From Cichorium intybus (taxonomy: Eukaryota; Streptophyta; Magnoliopsida; Asterales; Asteraceae), in assembly GCA_023525715.1 (NCBI GenBank), contig CM042015.1:84341250-84405249 (forward strand): DNA of 64,000 bases, in the 5' to 3' direction. The notes under the pieces were generated by a model, which was given only the letters and a program-made list of their open reading frames with translations, had not been told where the DNA came from and made no database searches. The position numbers and the translations under genes are program-made. Below, piece by piece: positions 23,916-37,890 of the stretch (position 1 is its first letter; each line of letters opens with the position of its first letter).

Positions 23916-25351
23916 AATTAAGTTAGAGTAAATTACAATTTTGGTCCCTGTGGTTGTCCCAAAATTGCGGTATTAGTCATCATTTTCAAATTTCACGTTG
24001 ATGGTCCCTGTAGTAGGCAAAATCTTGCACTTTTGGTCCCTTGGCCAGGTAAAAAGACCAATATACCCTTTTTAATTTCTTTTTCTTTTTTCTTTTGAGA
24101 TATTATTATTTTGGTAATTAAAAAAAAGAAAATTGTTTATCTTTGTATCTTTGCTTCCACAACTTGTAAAAAATTGCGAGAAGCTTGTCACCGGCATCTC
24201 CACATGCTCTCCTTCAATTCCGACGATTGGCCTGTTTTCCGTGATCTCACAACCAGCAGACTCGAAATACTAATCACCCAAACCATCTTCCAAACTAAAG
24301 GATTACAAGGTCTCTCCATTTTAATGGACGACGTCGACGAATTTAAGCTTCTGCAGTCATCGCATGGCTAATGTACACAAGAGAAACCTTACGTTGCCTC
24401 TTTTACAACGTTCGCACCACTCCAAACGTCAACATTCTCGACATTTGTGGCCGGCAAAAGCTCGAACTACTAGTTCTTGCTCGTAACTCCATCACAGGCG
24501 TCGAACCAAAATCGAGTTTCTAGGGCTCGTAAGTCCAGAAATCGCAATCAATTTCATCACTGGATCTGAATCTCCTCCTCACAATTTGCCCCAAAATCGA
24601 GTTTCTAGGGCTCGTAAGTCCAGAAATCACAATCACAGACGCTCAAGTAACCGTCAAATTAATTAATCTCCAAATCTTCGAAATTGAAAACCCTTCATCT
24701 CTGGAACCTGGTGTTCGACGATGAAGTTGAGTTTGTTGACTTGGAATCAATTGTTGTGTGTTTTCCGGATTTGAGGTATCTCGCATTGAGTTACGATTTG
24801 AGAGACGATCTGAAAGAAGGTGTTCTTCATTACAGTTTGCAGGGTGAATTGCCATTGGAGAATATGAGAGTTTTGGATATCGGTATGAACCCTAATTCTA
24901 TCAACAACGTTTGAATTGATGGAATCGAGAATCGTTACTATTTTGGCTCATCAATGTTGGCATTTTTATTGTTGTTAGCTGCAGCGGCGTTTGTATCGTC
25001 TCCACACTTCTCGAACTCAGATGGAATCAAGAATAGTTACTATGATCTACTCCTCGTTCTTTCGCCGGAGAATTGATTGAAAACGAGAGAGATAGAGACG
25101 TAGTGGGGTAGGGTTGGGGGTGGGGGTTGAATTTTTTTATTTTTTTTAATTACCAAAATAATAATATCTCAAAAGAAAAAAGAAAAAGAAATTAAAAGGG
25201 GCATATTGGTCTTTTTACCTGGCCAATGGAGCAAAAGTGCAAGATTTTTCCCACCACAGGGACCATCAGCGTGAAATTTGTAAAGGATGACTAATACCGT
25301 AATTTTGGGACAACCACAGGGACCAAAATTGTAATTTACTCATTTAAGTTA
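23916..25351 (+). mobile_element. Pack-MULE carrying F-box/LRR gene pieces
   Basis: The element is 23926-25341 (1416 bp). It has long terminal inverted repeats of about 200 bp (23926-24129 and 25137-25341), about 95% alike by eye, starting GAGTAAATTACAATTTTGGT. The flanking 10-bp duplication is AATTAAGTTA on the left (23916-23925) and ATTTAAGTTA on the right (25342-25351), one mismatch, fitting the 9-11 bp of Mutator-like elements. There is no transposase. The interior is captured host coding sequence (see the next entry), which defines a Pack-MULE. Confidence 0.9.
24143..24914 (+). pseudogene. Captured fragments of an F-box/LRR gene (At1g67190-like)
   Basis: Four pieces follow in parental order. 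24143-24350: LREACHRHLHMLSFNSDDWP, RDLTTSRLEILITQTIF, GLQGLSILMDD. After a frameshift at about 24350, 24351-24523: AWLMYTRETLRCLFYNVRTT, NILDICGRQKLELLVLA, NSITGVEP. 24587-24655: CPKIEFLGLVSPEI, DAQVTVKL. 24684-24914: KTLHLWNLVFDDEVEFVDLE, LSYDLRDDLKEGVLHYSLQG, ENMRVLDIG. From memory each matches the single-copy plant F-box/LRR protein At1g67190. The F-box itself and the LRRs between the pieces are missing, and a 30-bp block (CCAAAATCGAGTTTCTAGGG) is duplicated at 24508 and 24591. No intact product is possible; an antisense or chimeric transcript is conceivable. Confidence 0.85.
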
Positions 25352-25823
25352 TAATATCAATTAAGTCATGCTTTTACATCTTATGGCAAGTGGATAGTAC
25401 TGTGTTTGTAGTTATATTCGCATCAAACTACTTCAAGTCGAAAAAGGAATGTTGTCAGTTTCTTGGACGAGGAAATCTTAGTAATCTTTACCTGTGATTC
25501 TATGTCGACGATAGGATTCGTCAAGGGATTTCTTCAAATAATATTATAATGCACATAGAAATAGCATATATATACTTTTAGCTAATTTTAAATTTAAGAC
25601 TCATAATTCAAATCAGAATCTATGTACGATAGATAATATTATTTTGTATCATTATAGGGTTCATATTTTCGTTTACTACCAATGTCATGTTAATATCAAT
25701 TAAGGTGCACTTGAAATCTAGGATGTAAATAATTGTTTTTTAAAGTAGTGATAACTTAATTATCAAAAAGTTATATCAAGATATCTATTATTTTTTATGT
25801 AATTACCTACATTGTATTAAGTG
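25352..25823. other. Intergenic AT-rich sequence
   Basis: No gene, terminal repeat or other structure was recognised between the Pack-MULE and the TA microsatellite. Confidence 0.4.
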
Positions 25824-27781
<1,958 letters not shown>

Positions 27782-27782
<1 letters not shown>

Positions 27783-29368
27783 GTTGAGTGTCGAAACCAA
27801 CAAAATAAAAGAGTTGAAATATTGATTTGTTGATTACCAATATTTCGTGATTACACCACTTGTTATAAATACTAACTAGGTAGTATAAATGGCAAGTAGG
27901 GTCGATCCACAGGGAGCGATGGTCTAATGAATTATACCTTGATTTTCACGAGATTTAAACTTGTAAAGATAGTAGCAAAAGGGGGGTTTTGATGTTTAGT
28001 TGAAATATGATTGTATATTTGACTTGGGACTAAATTTAGAAAAATTGCTTTTGTATTTTATAATTTGGAGACAAATTCTGGTTTTGCATTTGTAGTCATA
28101 TGATTGGAAATAACAATAAGAATGATGTTTATAACTTTAATCTTTCTAAGTTGGTACTTTGTGTATGCCGAAAGCTCGCACATACACCATTCACCTAATG
28201 TACCTTAGTCAAGAGAAGCTCATTAACTAAGACTAATCTTACTAATCAAATCTAGATAAGATCATAGAATTTGAATGAAAGATTGCATTATGTTTTATGT
28301 GAATGTTCCCAACAATGTTCAATACTCCTAAACAAGCGTTGAAGCGTTAAAACATGAGATATGATTTTCACCTAATTAAAGATGATTATCACAAATAACA
28401 TTTTATAAAACAATTACGGATTTTATAATTTGTATGACTAGATTGATTGATATTTAAGATCAAATGGCCAATATGAAATAAATAAAAACCAAACACTTGT
28501 TAAATCTCAAAATCATATCACTAGAAAGATATAAAATCAAACATCAAACTTTATATTAAATCACAATCATAATCCTTAATACAAAACCAGAAAATAAAGT
28601 TACTAGCCACTCATGACTAGTAAAAGATAAAAGAACTTACAAAATGAAGATAATCCACACTTGAAGTTGCACACAAATACAAACACAATGTATCTAGAGA
28701 GTATTCAGAAAATAATGGAAAGATGAGATGGTTCTAAGGCTAACTAGACACATCTATTTATACTAAAACACCAAGGGCAAAATGGTAAAATGGACAATGG
28801 CAAACATCATCATTCCAAGACCCACTTCCTTCATCACATGGCTTCAAAATCAGGTTGGATCTGGATCTGGTCGTGTAGCATGGGAATGACAGCACAAGAA
28901 GGAATAAACAACTAAAAGTGGGCCAAAAAGCAGATCTGGTCACCAGGAAAAGTTACACGGCCGTGTAATTTCTTGGGCCAAAATTACACGGTCGTGTAAT
29001 CCTGCATTTCTCCTGGATCTTCCCCTGAGCTGACATGGCATCCACGTGGCCTAGCAAAGTTACACGGCCAAGTAACTTATAGGGCAAAAGTTACACGGTC
29101 GTGTAACATACTGTCTTCGGGACGATTTCATTTTTTTGTAACTTCTTCGTTTGAGCTCCTTTTCTTCTGAAATTTCTTGTGCAGCTTCCCATTGTCATCC
29201 AATGCAAGATTCAACCCTCAAAAGCACCTGAAAACAACCACAAAGTGTGAAAGTATATTGCTATTCTTGAAATCCCGAAAAACATGAAAATATGCAATGA
29301 AGAGGATAAAATGCAAGGTAAAACAAGGATGAAAAGGCATGAAAACATGCTTAGAAATACACTTAACA
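27782..29368 (-). repeat. Probable LTR of a Tat/Athila-type element
   Basis: On the minus strand it begins TGTTAAGTGTAT (29368 down) and ends ACACTCAACA (27782), a proper TG..CA LTR with matching short inverted ends. It is preceded by TTGAGGACAAG and AGCTTGGGGATATT, wording typical of the polypurine-tract region of Tat/Athila elements. It contains ttacacggccgtgtaa-type palindromes at about 28955-29107. The second LTR was not found in the window. Confidence 0.6.
28954..29107. repeat. TTACACGG(C/T)CGTGTAA palindromes, cluster 1
   Basis: Four 16-bp palindromes or near-palindromes (28954, 28983, 29060 decayed, 29090) lie inside the probable LTR. The spacing is irregular. Confidence 0.8.
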
Positions 29369-31968
29369 AATATCCCCAAGCTTAGACTTTTCTTGTCCTC
29401 AAGGAAAACAAGGATCTAAACAATGTGGATAACAAACTACAAAGTAGAAAAAGAATAGACACCTTAGGTAGCAACCAAGACAACATCAATCATATCTAAA
29501 AATCATGTCAATTTTGGACCCTACACACATATAAGTTAGACCATCTATTCAAAACAAAAGACCATTAAAAGGAACAAATTTTTATCAATTACTTAGCATA
29601 CGCACGTTGGGACAAAAGATAAACTCACACATGAAACCTTCACTTATTATTCAAAGCGTCTCGCAAGCAAAGGACGTGCTCACAATTGTTCACTCCTCTC
29701 GTGTTTATTCACTCATGTCACAAGATGTGTGACCTTGCAAGTTCCATTTTCAAGATTTGGCTATAAACACTCATTTTTATAGGAGGGGCGCTCGGATATC
29801 GAATCTAGGAAGCTTATACTAAGTTGACTTTGCTCAAGTCCTCCAACCGACCTCATTTGCATATTTATTTATTAAACACATGATTTTCCAAAACAGAGGG
29901 ACAAAAATTTACAACTCGATTCCTATTTACAAAGGATAGATACCTAGATGATCGAAACAACTAAATCTTTTAAACTTCAAAATTGACCCAAAATGTATGA
30001 AGACTTTTAAAACATGGTCGATGAAGTTTTTAACTACACCAAAATTGGATTTAGTTGTTGAAAGCAAAAAGGAGGAGGCTTTCAAAACAAGTAATCGTTT
30101 TTATTGTATTTTTTTTGTAGAAAATTTTCACTTTAAATGACTTGAGTGATCACTTGGTTCGGTCTTTTCTTTTTTTTTATTTTTTTTTATTTTTTTTTAT
30201 TATTGTTATTTTTTTTTAGACCAATCTTTTAGAACCAAGTGAAATGATTTCTGGATTTTCACCATAAAAACATTTTCACAAAATTTTGCTAAAATGATTA
30301 GACAAATTAATTTTTATGATATTTTTGTAAACATAAATGAAAAACTCAAAAACACTAATGACCAAAATAATATAAACAAGGTCATATGACATCTATAAAC
30401 ATCTAGTACCACACAAGACCAAAAAATGCAGAAAATAATATTTTTGTCCATGACTTTGTAAAAATCGCGATTTTTGAGATAAACCTTATGCTTAATAGAC
30501 AATATGCAAATGTATGGCCATGAGGGGGGACTAGTGCAACTTCCATAGTATTTCTCCTAGTCGATTACACACATTGATGAACTCACGGGTGAATAAAGCA
30601 TCCTTTGCTAGAATAATTTTGATTCAATTTCATGTGTGTTTTATAATTCTCCCAATCGTATCTATGCTAGAAAATTAATAAAAAGAAGTTCCTAATGAAG
30701 ATCTAAGGTTTCAAAAGATGGTGATGTTATATGTAGATAGGGGACAAAAATACAAGAAGTTTAACTATGAGATGTATTATAGTTGCAATTTAAAGGTATC
30801 ACATAGGTGAGAAGTAAGAGATAACAAAAATGCATGCAAAAGTTTAAAATAAATGCAAGAAATAAAATATTTTTGAATTTTTGTGGTTTTAAAATTTTTT
30901 TTTATGGGATTTATTTCCTCCCATCCCCAAGCTTAAAATAAATGCAATGTCCACAATGCATTAGGGAAGGAGAAAGAAAGAAACAACCTACTGAGGGTCG
31001 GGGAAGGGTCCACGTGGCGGAAATGGAGGGTATGGGTACGATGGGAAATACGGGTAAGGTGGGAATTGATGATGCCATTTTTTTTATTTTTTTTTAGTTT
31101 TTAACAAAGGAAATTTGAACAAAAATAACACACAAACAAACAAACAAACAAATATAAACACAAAGGTTTCACAATTCAAAGCCAATAACCAATTATCTAG
31201 CCAAAAATCAAAAATTATGAAGATTTTGAGTTTTGGAAAGAATTTACCGAATTGAAGCTTGACAATGGTGATATTGACCTTGATTCCTTGTATTCTAGTC
31301 TTCCCCAAGCTTGAACCTTTATATTTTAACAAATCTTGAAGAAATTAGGAGAAAAATTGAGGAAATCGATTTGTTCTTGTGTTCTATCGGACTCGGCAGG
31401 AGGCAAGGGGCAAAATCGCAGCTTTGAAGTGAATAAAATGAAGTGTTTGCCTTATATAGTGTGCAAAATGACGAAATTGCCCCTGGCCAAAATTACACGG
31501 CCGTGTAACTTTGGCTTGAATAATTACACGGTCGTGTAATTCCTGTTTATGACCAATTCGATTTTTGACCATATGTTGAAGTTACACGGTCGTGTAAAAA
31601 GTGACACGGTCGTGTAATGTAGAATTTTGACCGATACGAAATTTTTTTACCATTTTTAAATGTTACACGGCCGTGTAACTTATAGGGTAAAAAGTTACAC
31701 GGGCCGTGTAACACACTGTCCATTTTTTCGTTTTTCGCTTTTCGTATCTTGAGCCTCGGTAGTCCGTTTTCGATTCCGATCGTTTCCTCACGTAGGTAAT
31801 TGAAAGTTATAAACAGAAAAATTATAAAAATACAAAAAATCACACTTTGAAAAAAATGACAAAAATACCCCCGGGTTGCCTCCCGAGAAGCGCACTTGTT
31901 TAACGTCTTTGGCTCGACACGGGCCCGTGTTTGAGCTTTAGGACCCATACACGGGGGTTTAGGAAAGA
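29369..31968 (-). mobile_element. Internal non-coding part of the Tat/Athila-like element
   Basis: No reverse transcriptase or integrase coding sequence was found here. It contains runs of T/A (30166-30220), the palindrome cluster 31492-31715, and near 31868-31905 the sequence GGGTTGCCTCCCGAGAAGCG, which recurs near the 3' coding end of many plant Tat/Athila elements. Position between a protease remnant and an LTR suggests that the RT-integrase part was deleted. Confidence 0.5.
31492..31715. repeat. TTACACGG(C/T)CGTGTAA palindromes, cluster 2
   Basis: Six copies (about 31493, 31523, 31580, 31600 with TGACACGG, 31662, 31694). One has an extra G (ACACGGGCCGTGT). The neighbouring phrase 'acttatagggtaaaa' also occurs in cluster 1, so the two clusters share an origin. 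Confidence 0.8.
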
Positions 31969-32318
31969 TTACCCTGGACATTCCTTCATGCCCACTCCCT
32001 CTTGATTGGTAGAGAAACATTCGATGAATCGTTTAAGACGGTGTTTGTTTCTCGTCTGAATTGGCCTAGGAGGTGGATCTTTATTTTGCAAATCCAGATC
32101 ATTGTCTTGATGATCGTGGCGATCCACAGGCTTGGACTCTTCAGTAAGTCCAGTAGTTGTTTCATTTATTGAAACCATTGCTACTAAATTTTTGTTTTCA
32201 TGCTCATTTGGTAACAATGAATTGTTTTCCCTTAGGTTTTCGGGAGGCACATCGCTTGGGTAGCGGATGGATTGATCAATATTGAAGGTTACAACTTCAC
32301 CATCGAATACCATAGATA

Positions 32319-32320
<2 letters not shown>
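31969..32320 (-). pseudogene. Gypsy (Tat/Athila-like) protease-region fragment
   Basis: The frame reads LSMVFDGEVVTFNIDQSIRY and PSDVPPENLRENN, resembling the segment that follows the aspartic protease in Athila/Tat polyproteins (pattern LxxRVxDExVTFNVFxAMxYP). It ends with a natural-looking stop at 31969. The upstream side is cut by the (TATG)n microsatellite at 32319, so gag and the protease active site are missing. The (Met-Tyr-Val-Cys)n extension of the frame is microsatellite, not protein. Confidence 0.5.
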
Positions 32321-32911
<591 letters not shown>

Positions 32912-33300
32912 TAGCATCTACAGATTTCATTATGTACACATGTGTGTTTAATTGGATTTAGAATAAGTATTTATATTACACCATATATAAACTGAATGAC
33001 CCACACCCATAAATTTAATTACATTCGAGCTATATTTCATCATTTCCTCTTTTATCAACAAAAATAACAATGTGTTTTTGACTTTCAAATAAATTCACAA
33101 AATGTAGCATCTAGGGATTTCATTATGTACACATGTTTATTTAATACATAGGATTAGGATAAATATTCATCTTACACCAATAAAATTGAATAACCCAAAC
33201 GCACAAACTTAATTACATCCGAGCTATATTTCACTATTTCCTCATACTATCATAAAAAATAGTAATGTATTTTGATTTCTAAATAAATTCACAAAATCAA
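32912..33300. repeat. Diverged tandem duplication, unit about 190 bp
   Basis: Copy 1 (about 32912-33100) and copy 2 (about 33101-33300) share in order TTTCATTATGTACACATGT, TTAATTACATYCGAGCTATA and AAATAAATTCACAAAAT, with many substitutions. Confidence 0.7.
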
Positions 33301-33585
33301 ACACAAAAACTGGGTGATTTTCAATTTAATTTGTTGGTTTTAATTTATGGTAAAATGACTTAACCATCTAAAAAAGGAAAATTGTTTGTAGATTACAGCT
33401 CGATGAAATATTATGTTTATATTAAACAGTGTCATACACACGATTTACAATGAAGATGTTTATTGGTTGTAGATGTGGTAATAACCGATTAATGTTCATC
33501 TATCTAAAACTTGGTCAATTTAAATTATATTTTATTTTCAACCCATCTAAAAATAGCCATTTAACTAAATTGAAATGAATTATAT

Positions 33586-33968
33586 GGGTTTAAAAAGTAT
33601 TTCAATGTTAAACCCATTATTTGCTCTATTAGGTAAAAAACTATTTTCCTAGGATAACTTTGTAACAATATTAAATATATAGTTATTTAAACAAAATCAA
33701 AAATACACAAAAGAGTCTTGAAGAGTTAAGTTGACCAACATAATTTGTTTGAGCCTGATTAGTCATCCTTAATCAAGGGTTTAAAAGTATTTCAATGTTA
33801 AACCCATTATTTGCTCTATTAGGTAAAAAAAACTATTTTCCTAGGATAACTTTGTAACAATATTAAATATATAGTTATTTAAACAAAATCAAAAATACAC
33901 AAAAGAGTCTTGAAGAGTTAAGTTGACCAACACAATTTGTTTGAGCCTGATTAGTCATCCTTAATCAA
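33586..33968. repeat. Recent tandem duplication, unit about 191 bp
   Basis: Copies 33586-33776 and 33777-33968 are nearly identical; differences are an A-run length change and a T/C change (CATAATTTG against CACAATTTG). Non-coding. This is a separate and much younger event than the adjacent duplication at 32912-33300. Confidence 0.9.
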
Positions 33969-34253
33969 ATGTTTTATGTAGTTTGAAAATTATTGAAACT
34001 GTATGTTTTATTTGGTATTTAGAATATAACATAAAATTGATTTAAGATCGAGTTTGGTCACATAACTTTGTTTAAGTTTTTAAAGGCCGCCTAACTTTTT
34101 TTATTTCTGAAATGGTCACTATGACCGGTTATAGTCGATCATAGTGACCATTTGAGGAATAAATAAAAAGTTAGTTATCCTTTCAAAATTTAAAAAATTT
34201 AAGTGATCAAAAACGCAAAAAGCAAAAATTTAAATGACCAGATTCAACCTTTA

Positions 34254-34257
<4 letters not shown>

Positions 34258-34339
<82 letters not shown>

Positions 34340-34395
34340 TGTATGTATGTATGTATGTATGTATGTATGTATGTATGTATGTATGTATGTATGTT
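34258..34395. repeat. (TA)n / (TATG)n compound microsatellite
   Basis: About 55 bp of TA repeat followed by about 80 bp of GTAT repeat. Confidence 0.95.
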
Positions 34396-35840
34396 GAGGG
34401 AAGCAAGATTTTTTAGGGATCCTAATATCTTGTCCTTAGGCACAATAAGGTTCCTCTTATTCTGTAGGAGTGTTAGAGGGATCCTAGTGCTCGCTAGACT
34501 CCTTATTCGAAACTAGTGCATAAGGTCGAGAAACGGTCTCAATAAGTTCCAATACAATATGTGGGTGTGCTCATAGACTCCTTAACACTTTGTTTAATGT
34601 CAACATCCATTTACAAGGATGAGTAAATATCGTGTGTACTTTCTTATTGTTTTAGTGAGACGCCTACTCCTTTAGGATCGAGGTGAATGGTCTGTTGGGA
34701 TGACTTTGAGTGACCCAACAATATGTTGAAATCCGCATTGAGCCTTTTAAGAGGTTGATACCTCCTTTATGGCATACCTTTTGCTATGGTGAAGTTTTAT
34801 ATTTCTTCCTTTTTTTTTTCTTATTTGTTTCCTTATTCTTTGCTAATTGCATCTTCCTCTTACAAGGTGTCAAACCTCCAATTTCAGTTACGTCGACTTC
34901 TTTGGTTTTTGCAAGACCATCGGTTGTAGATGGGTAAGCGTCATTAGCTTTGATGAGGTCATATACATAATATAGCCAAGAAGAATAGGAGTCTCCAAAT
35001 TAATCAATTTACACATTACATATGGGAGTCCCCTAGGTGGTCCAAATGTATATTGACTTGCTAACTTATACTTTTGCATAGTTTTTGTTTTGAAATATAC
35101 CGCTCCTTCTGAAGTGGCAAACGGAAGATCATGTTTGATATGGAAACTTCATATTTAGAGAACCCATAATCAAGCGCTTCATATTTCTTCTTTCTTTATA
35201 ACATGTGACTTGAAATGGTTCAAAAATATTGAACTAAAAATCAACTTGTCTTCTATTATACAATGCATAAATCAGTTGCAACCACGTTTGGATCAACAAA
35301 TTTGTGCCACTAGTTCTTTTACTCAAGCATCGCAGGATACGATGAAGTAATAGTTGCCACATTCTATGTAACAAAGCATTTTGCATTCCACTTTTGAAAG
35401 TGTCTCTTTATACCCGATGTTAGTCAACATATCGGGAAGTTCTTCCAATGATGCTAAATACCGGTTGGTGTTAGCTTTGACTAAACCCGGATAGATTGAA
35501 GAATGAATGATAGAAATATGACTCCCTAGTCATCATCCATCATTTTGAGCTCGATAGAGTTATGTTTTTTTATTTTGGAAGATTCATGTGTAGCACTAAG
35601 AACATGAAGTGGAAAATCTTCAAAAGCTCACGTCAAATGACTAGAAATAAGATGTTTGCAAAGAACTCAATCATCACTTGAACATATTTATTATAGTGTA
35701 TATGATTAATGACGACTTCAAGATTGCAGGATGCAATCGTGTTCACTATTGGAGCAGGTGTATCAGTTATTGTTAGAAACAAAGGCTTTTTAGAATAACA
35801 TTGAGTATTTAAGAGAGAAAATATTTGCTGCTTTGATAGG
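34396..35840. other. Host sequence left of the gypsy element, no gene recognised
   Basis: Moderately complex sequence with a T-rich tract near 34805-34850. No open frame resembles a known protein. The same host sequence resumes at 44947 after the gypsy element. Confidence 0.4.
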
Positions 35841-35845
35841 ATGAA

Positions 35846-37880
35846 TGTAACACCCCAAATTTCCACACAAATTTTCTTTTTTACAAATACTATATATTAC
35901 AAAACATTAAATTATACATGCGGGGTACTACGATTCCGTATCATTACCACGATTTAAACATTTTATTACACGCTTTATACAATGGAAACTACCGTCCCAC
36001 TCCCGACTCTTCTAACGCCTTCCCGAACCACCTGAGTGCATAGCATTTAAAGAAAATATACGTGAGACGGAATGTCTCGTGAGCAATATAGGTTTAGACC
36101 CAAAAAAATGTTCTTATATTTCAATCATTCTCAAATTCACAATATTTAAATTCCTATGAGCGCACCCATAGTTATTCCTTTTTGTTTGATAGTACATTCC
36201 TACGAGCGCACCCGTATAACTCCTCCCTCGATAGCATGAAACGAATTCATCCATCAAGGTACCAATTAGACAACTACTTCGCGACGGGAGGTACCATCCC
36301 AGTAGTGTCTTTTGACCACCCCTACCGCAGCAGGCCGTGATCTTTATCCGGATACTAATCAAATCATCACATGGCACGATCACCTTATTAGTTTCTTTGT
36401 ATTTCTCATTTTCTTATACACACCATAAACACATTTTCCAGAAATAATATCAATGTCATAAAACCATTTTGTCCCCAAAAATTTTGGTATAAAATTTCAT
36501 TTTTTTTTTTGCTATGTAATCCAAAAATCCACACATTACTCACCTCAATTAACTAGGAGCTATTTGGCCTCCTGAACTCCTTTTCCTTTCCCTTGATTAA
36601 CAGTGTTTGAACCACCACCTATATACGCATTTAATACACATTTTAGTTAATACAACCTATAACTGACTCTACCTTACCAGAGTCCCATACTATGTAATAA
36701 GAGGTCATAACTGAGCTACAACCTTTAATAAATAACTCTCTTAAATTTAAACTTTTTCCCGAAATACGCGTATTTTGCTACAGTGCTCTCGGGAGGTGGT
36801 ATTTTCATTCTAACAATTTTCCACAAAGTTTTGGACCATAAGAGACTTATGTTTAAAATTTGACGTCAAACGGATAAACCTAACCCCAAGTTCCAAACTT
36901 GGACCTTCTCTTGGCACAATGTTCACTGCATTCTGCATTTTCACCATGGCGCGAGGTCGCGCCGCGACCATAAGAGGTCGGGTCGCGATCTCTGAGTACA
37001 TTGTCATTTTTGATGATTTTTCAGCTACAACTTCTACTATTCCCCTACATTAAGTTCTTAATACATGACTTAATCACTATATTATCATTCCAAAGCAATA
37101 ACCTTCAGTTTTTATCAAGTTTTAACTTATGGAAATTACAAATTTCAATTAATTTCATAATTTCCCGTTTTTGCCCATTTTCACTAAAACTGTAAAATTT
37201 TGAAAACAATCACTTAGGATTGTCTTAATACATCCTAAATGATCCTTAAAACCTAACAAAACACTAGAAATCAATTTTCATCTCATAAACCCATTTCTAG
37301 GGTTCTTGAGATCAAAACCCATTTCCATGAATTCAACCACAATTTATGGTTAGAAATCCATTTCTTGTGGTGATTTAAGCTAGATGAGCCATATGAATTC
37401 GTTGGATTACTCTAATCTTCAAAAAATCAGAAATTGAATTTGAAGATCATCCAACAACACGTGAATAAATAGACTAAAATTAATGGATTTATACCTTGAA
37501 ATGCTTGGAATCACCAATTCCAAGTGTTAATCTTCAATTCCTAGCTTCTCTTCTTGAATTCGTGCACCCGATGTCTCCAGAACTTCCCAGAACTTCTTCT
37601 TCTGAATTTATGATAATTATGATATATTTTCTCATATATATATTTTCCTACTTTGCCAAATGACAAAATAACCCCTGAACTTCCACTCTTCATACTTTTA
37701 ACACTAGAACCCAACTTTTATTACACCAACTTCTACTTCTCACACTTTTATCCCTACAAACACAATTTACTTTTCTCTACGGTCCAAAACATGGCAAAAG
37801 ACTAATTTGCCATTTTCTACAAATTCTAATATTTCACACGATTATGTTACATTTTATTACAAATGTCGCGAGTTCTTACA
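35846..37880 (-). repeat. Gypsy 3' LTR
   Basis: 2035 bp. It differs from the other LTR by scattered substitutions and lacks a 23-bp segment present at about 43255-43278 (GTAGGTTTTATACGAGACGC region). Its minus strand begins TGTAAGAACTC next to the purine tract. Confidence 0.93.
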
Positions 37881-37890
37881 ATCTCTCCCC

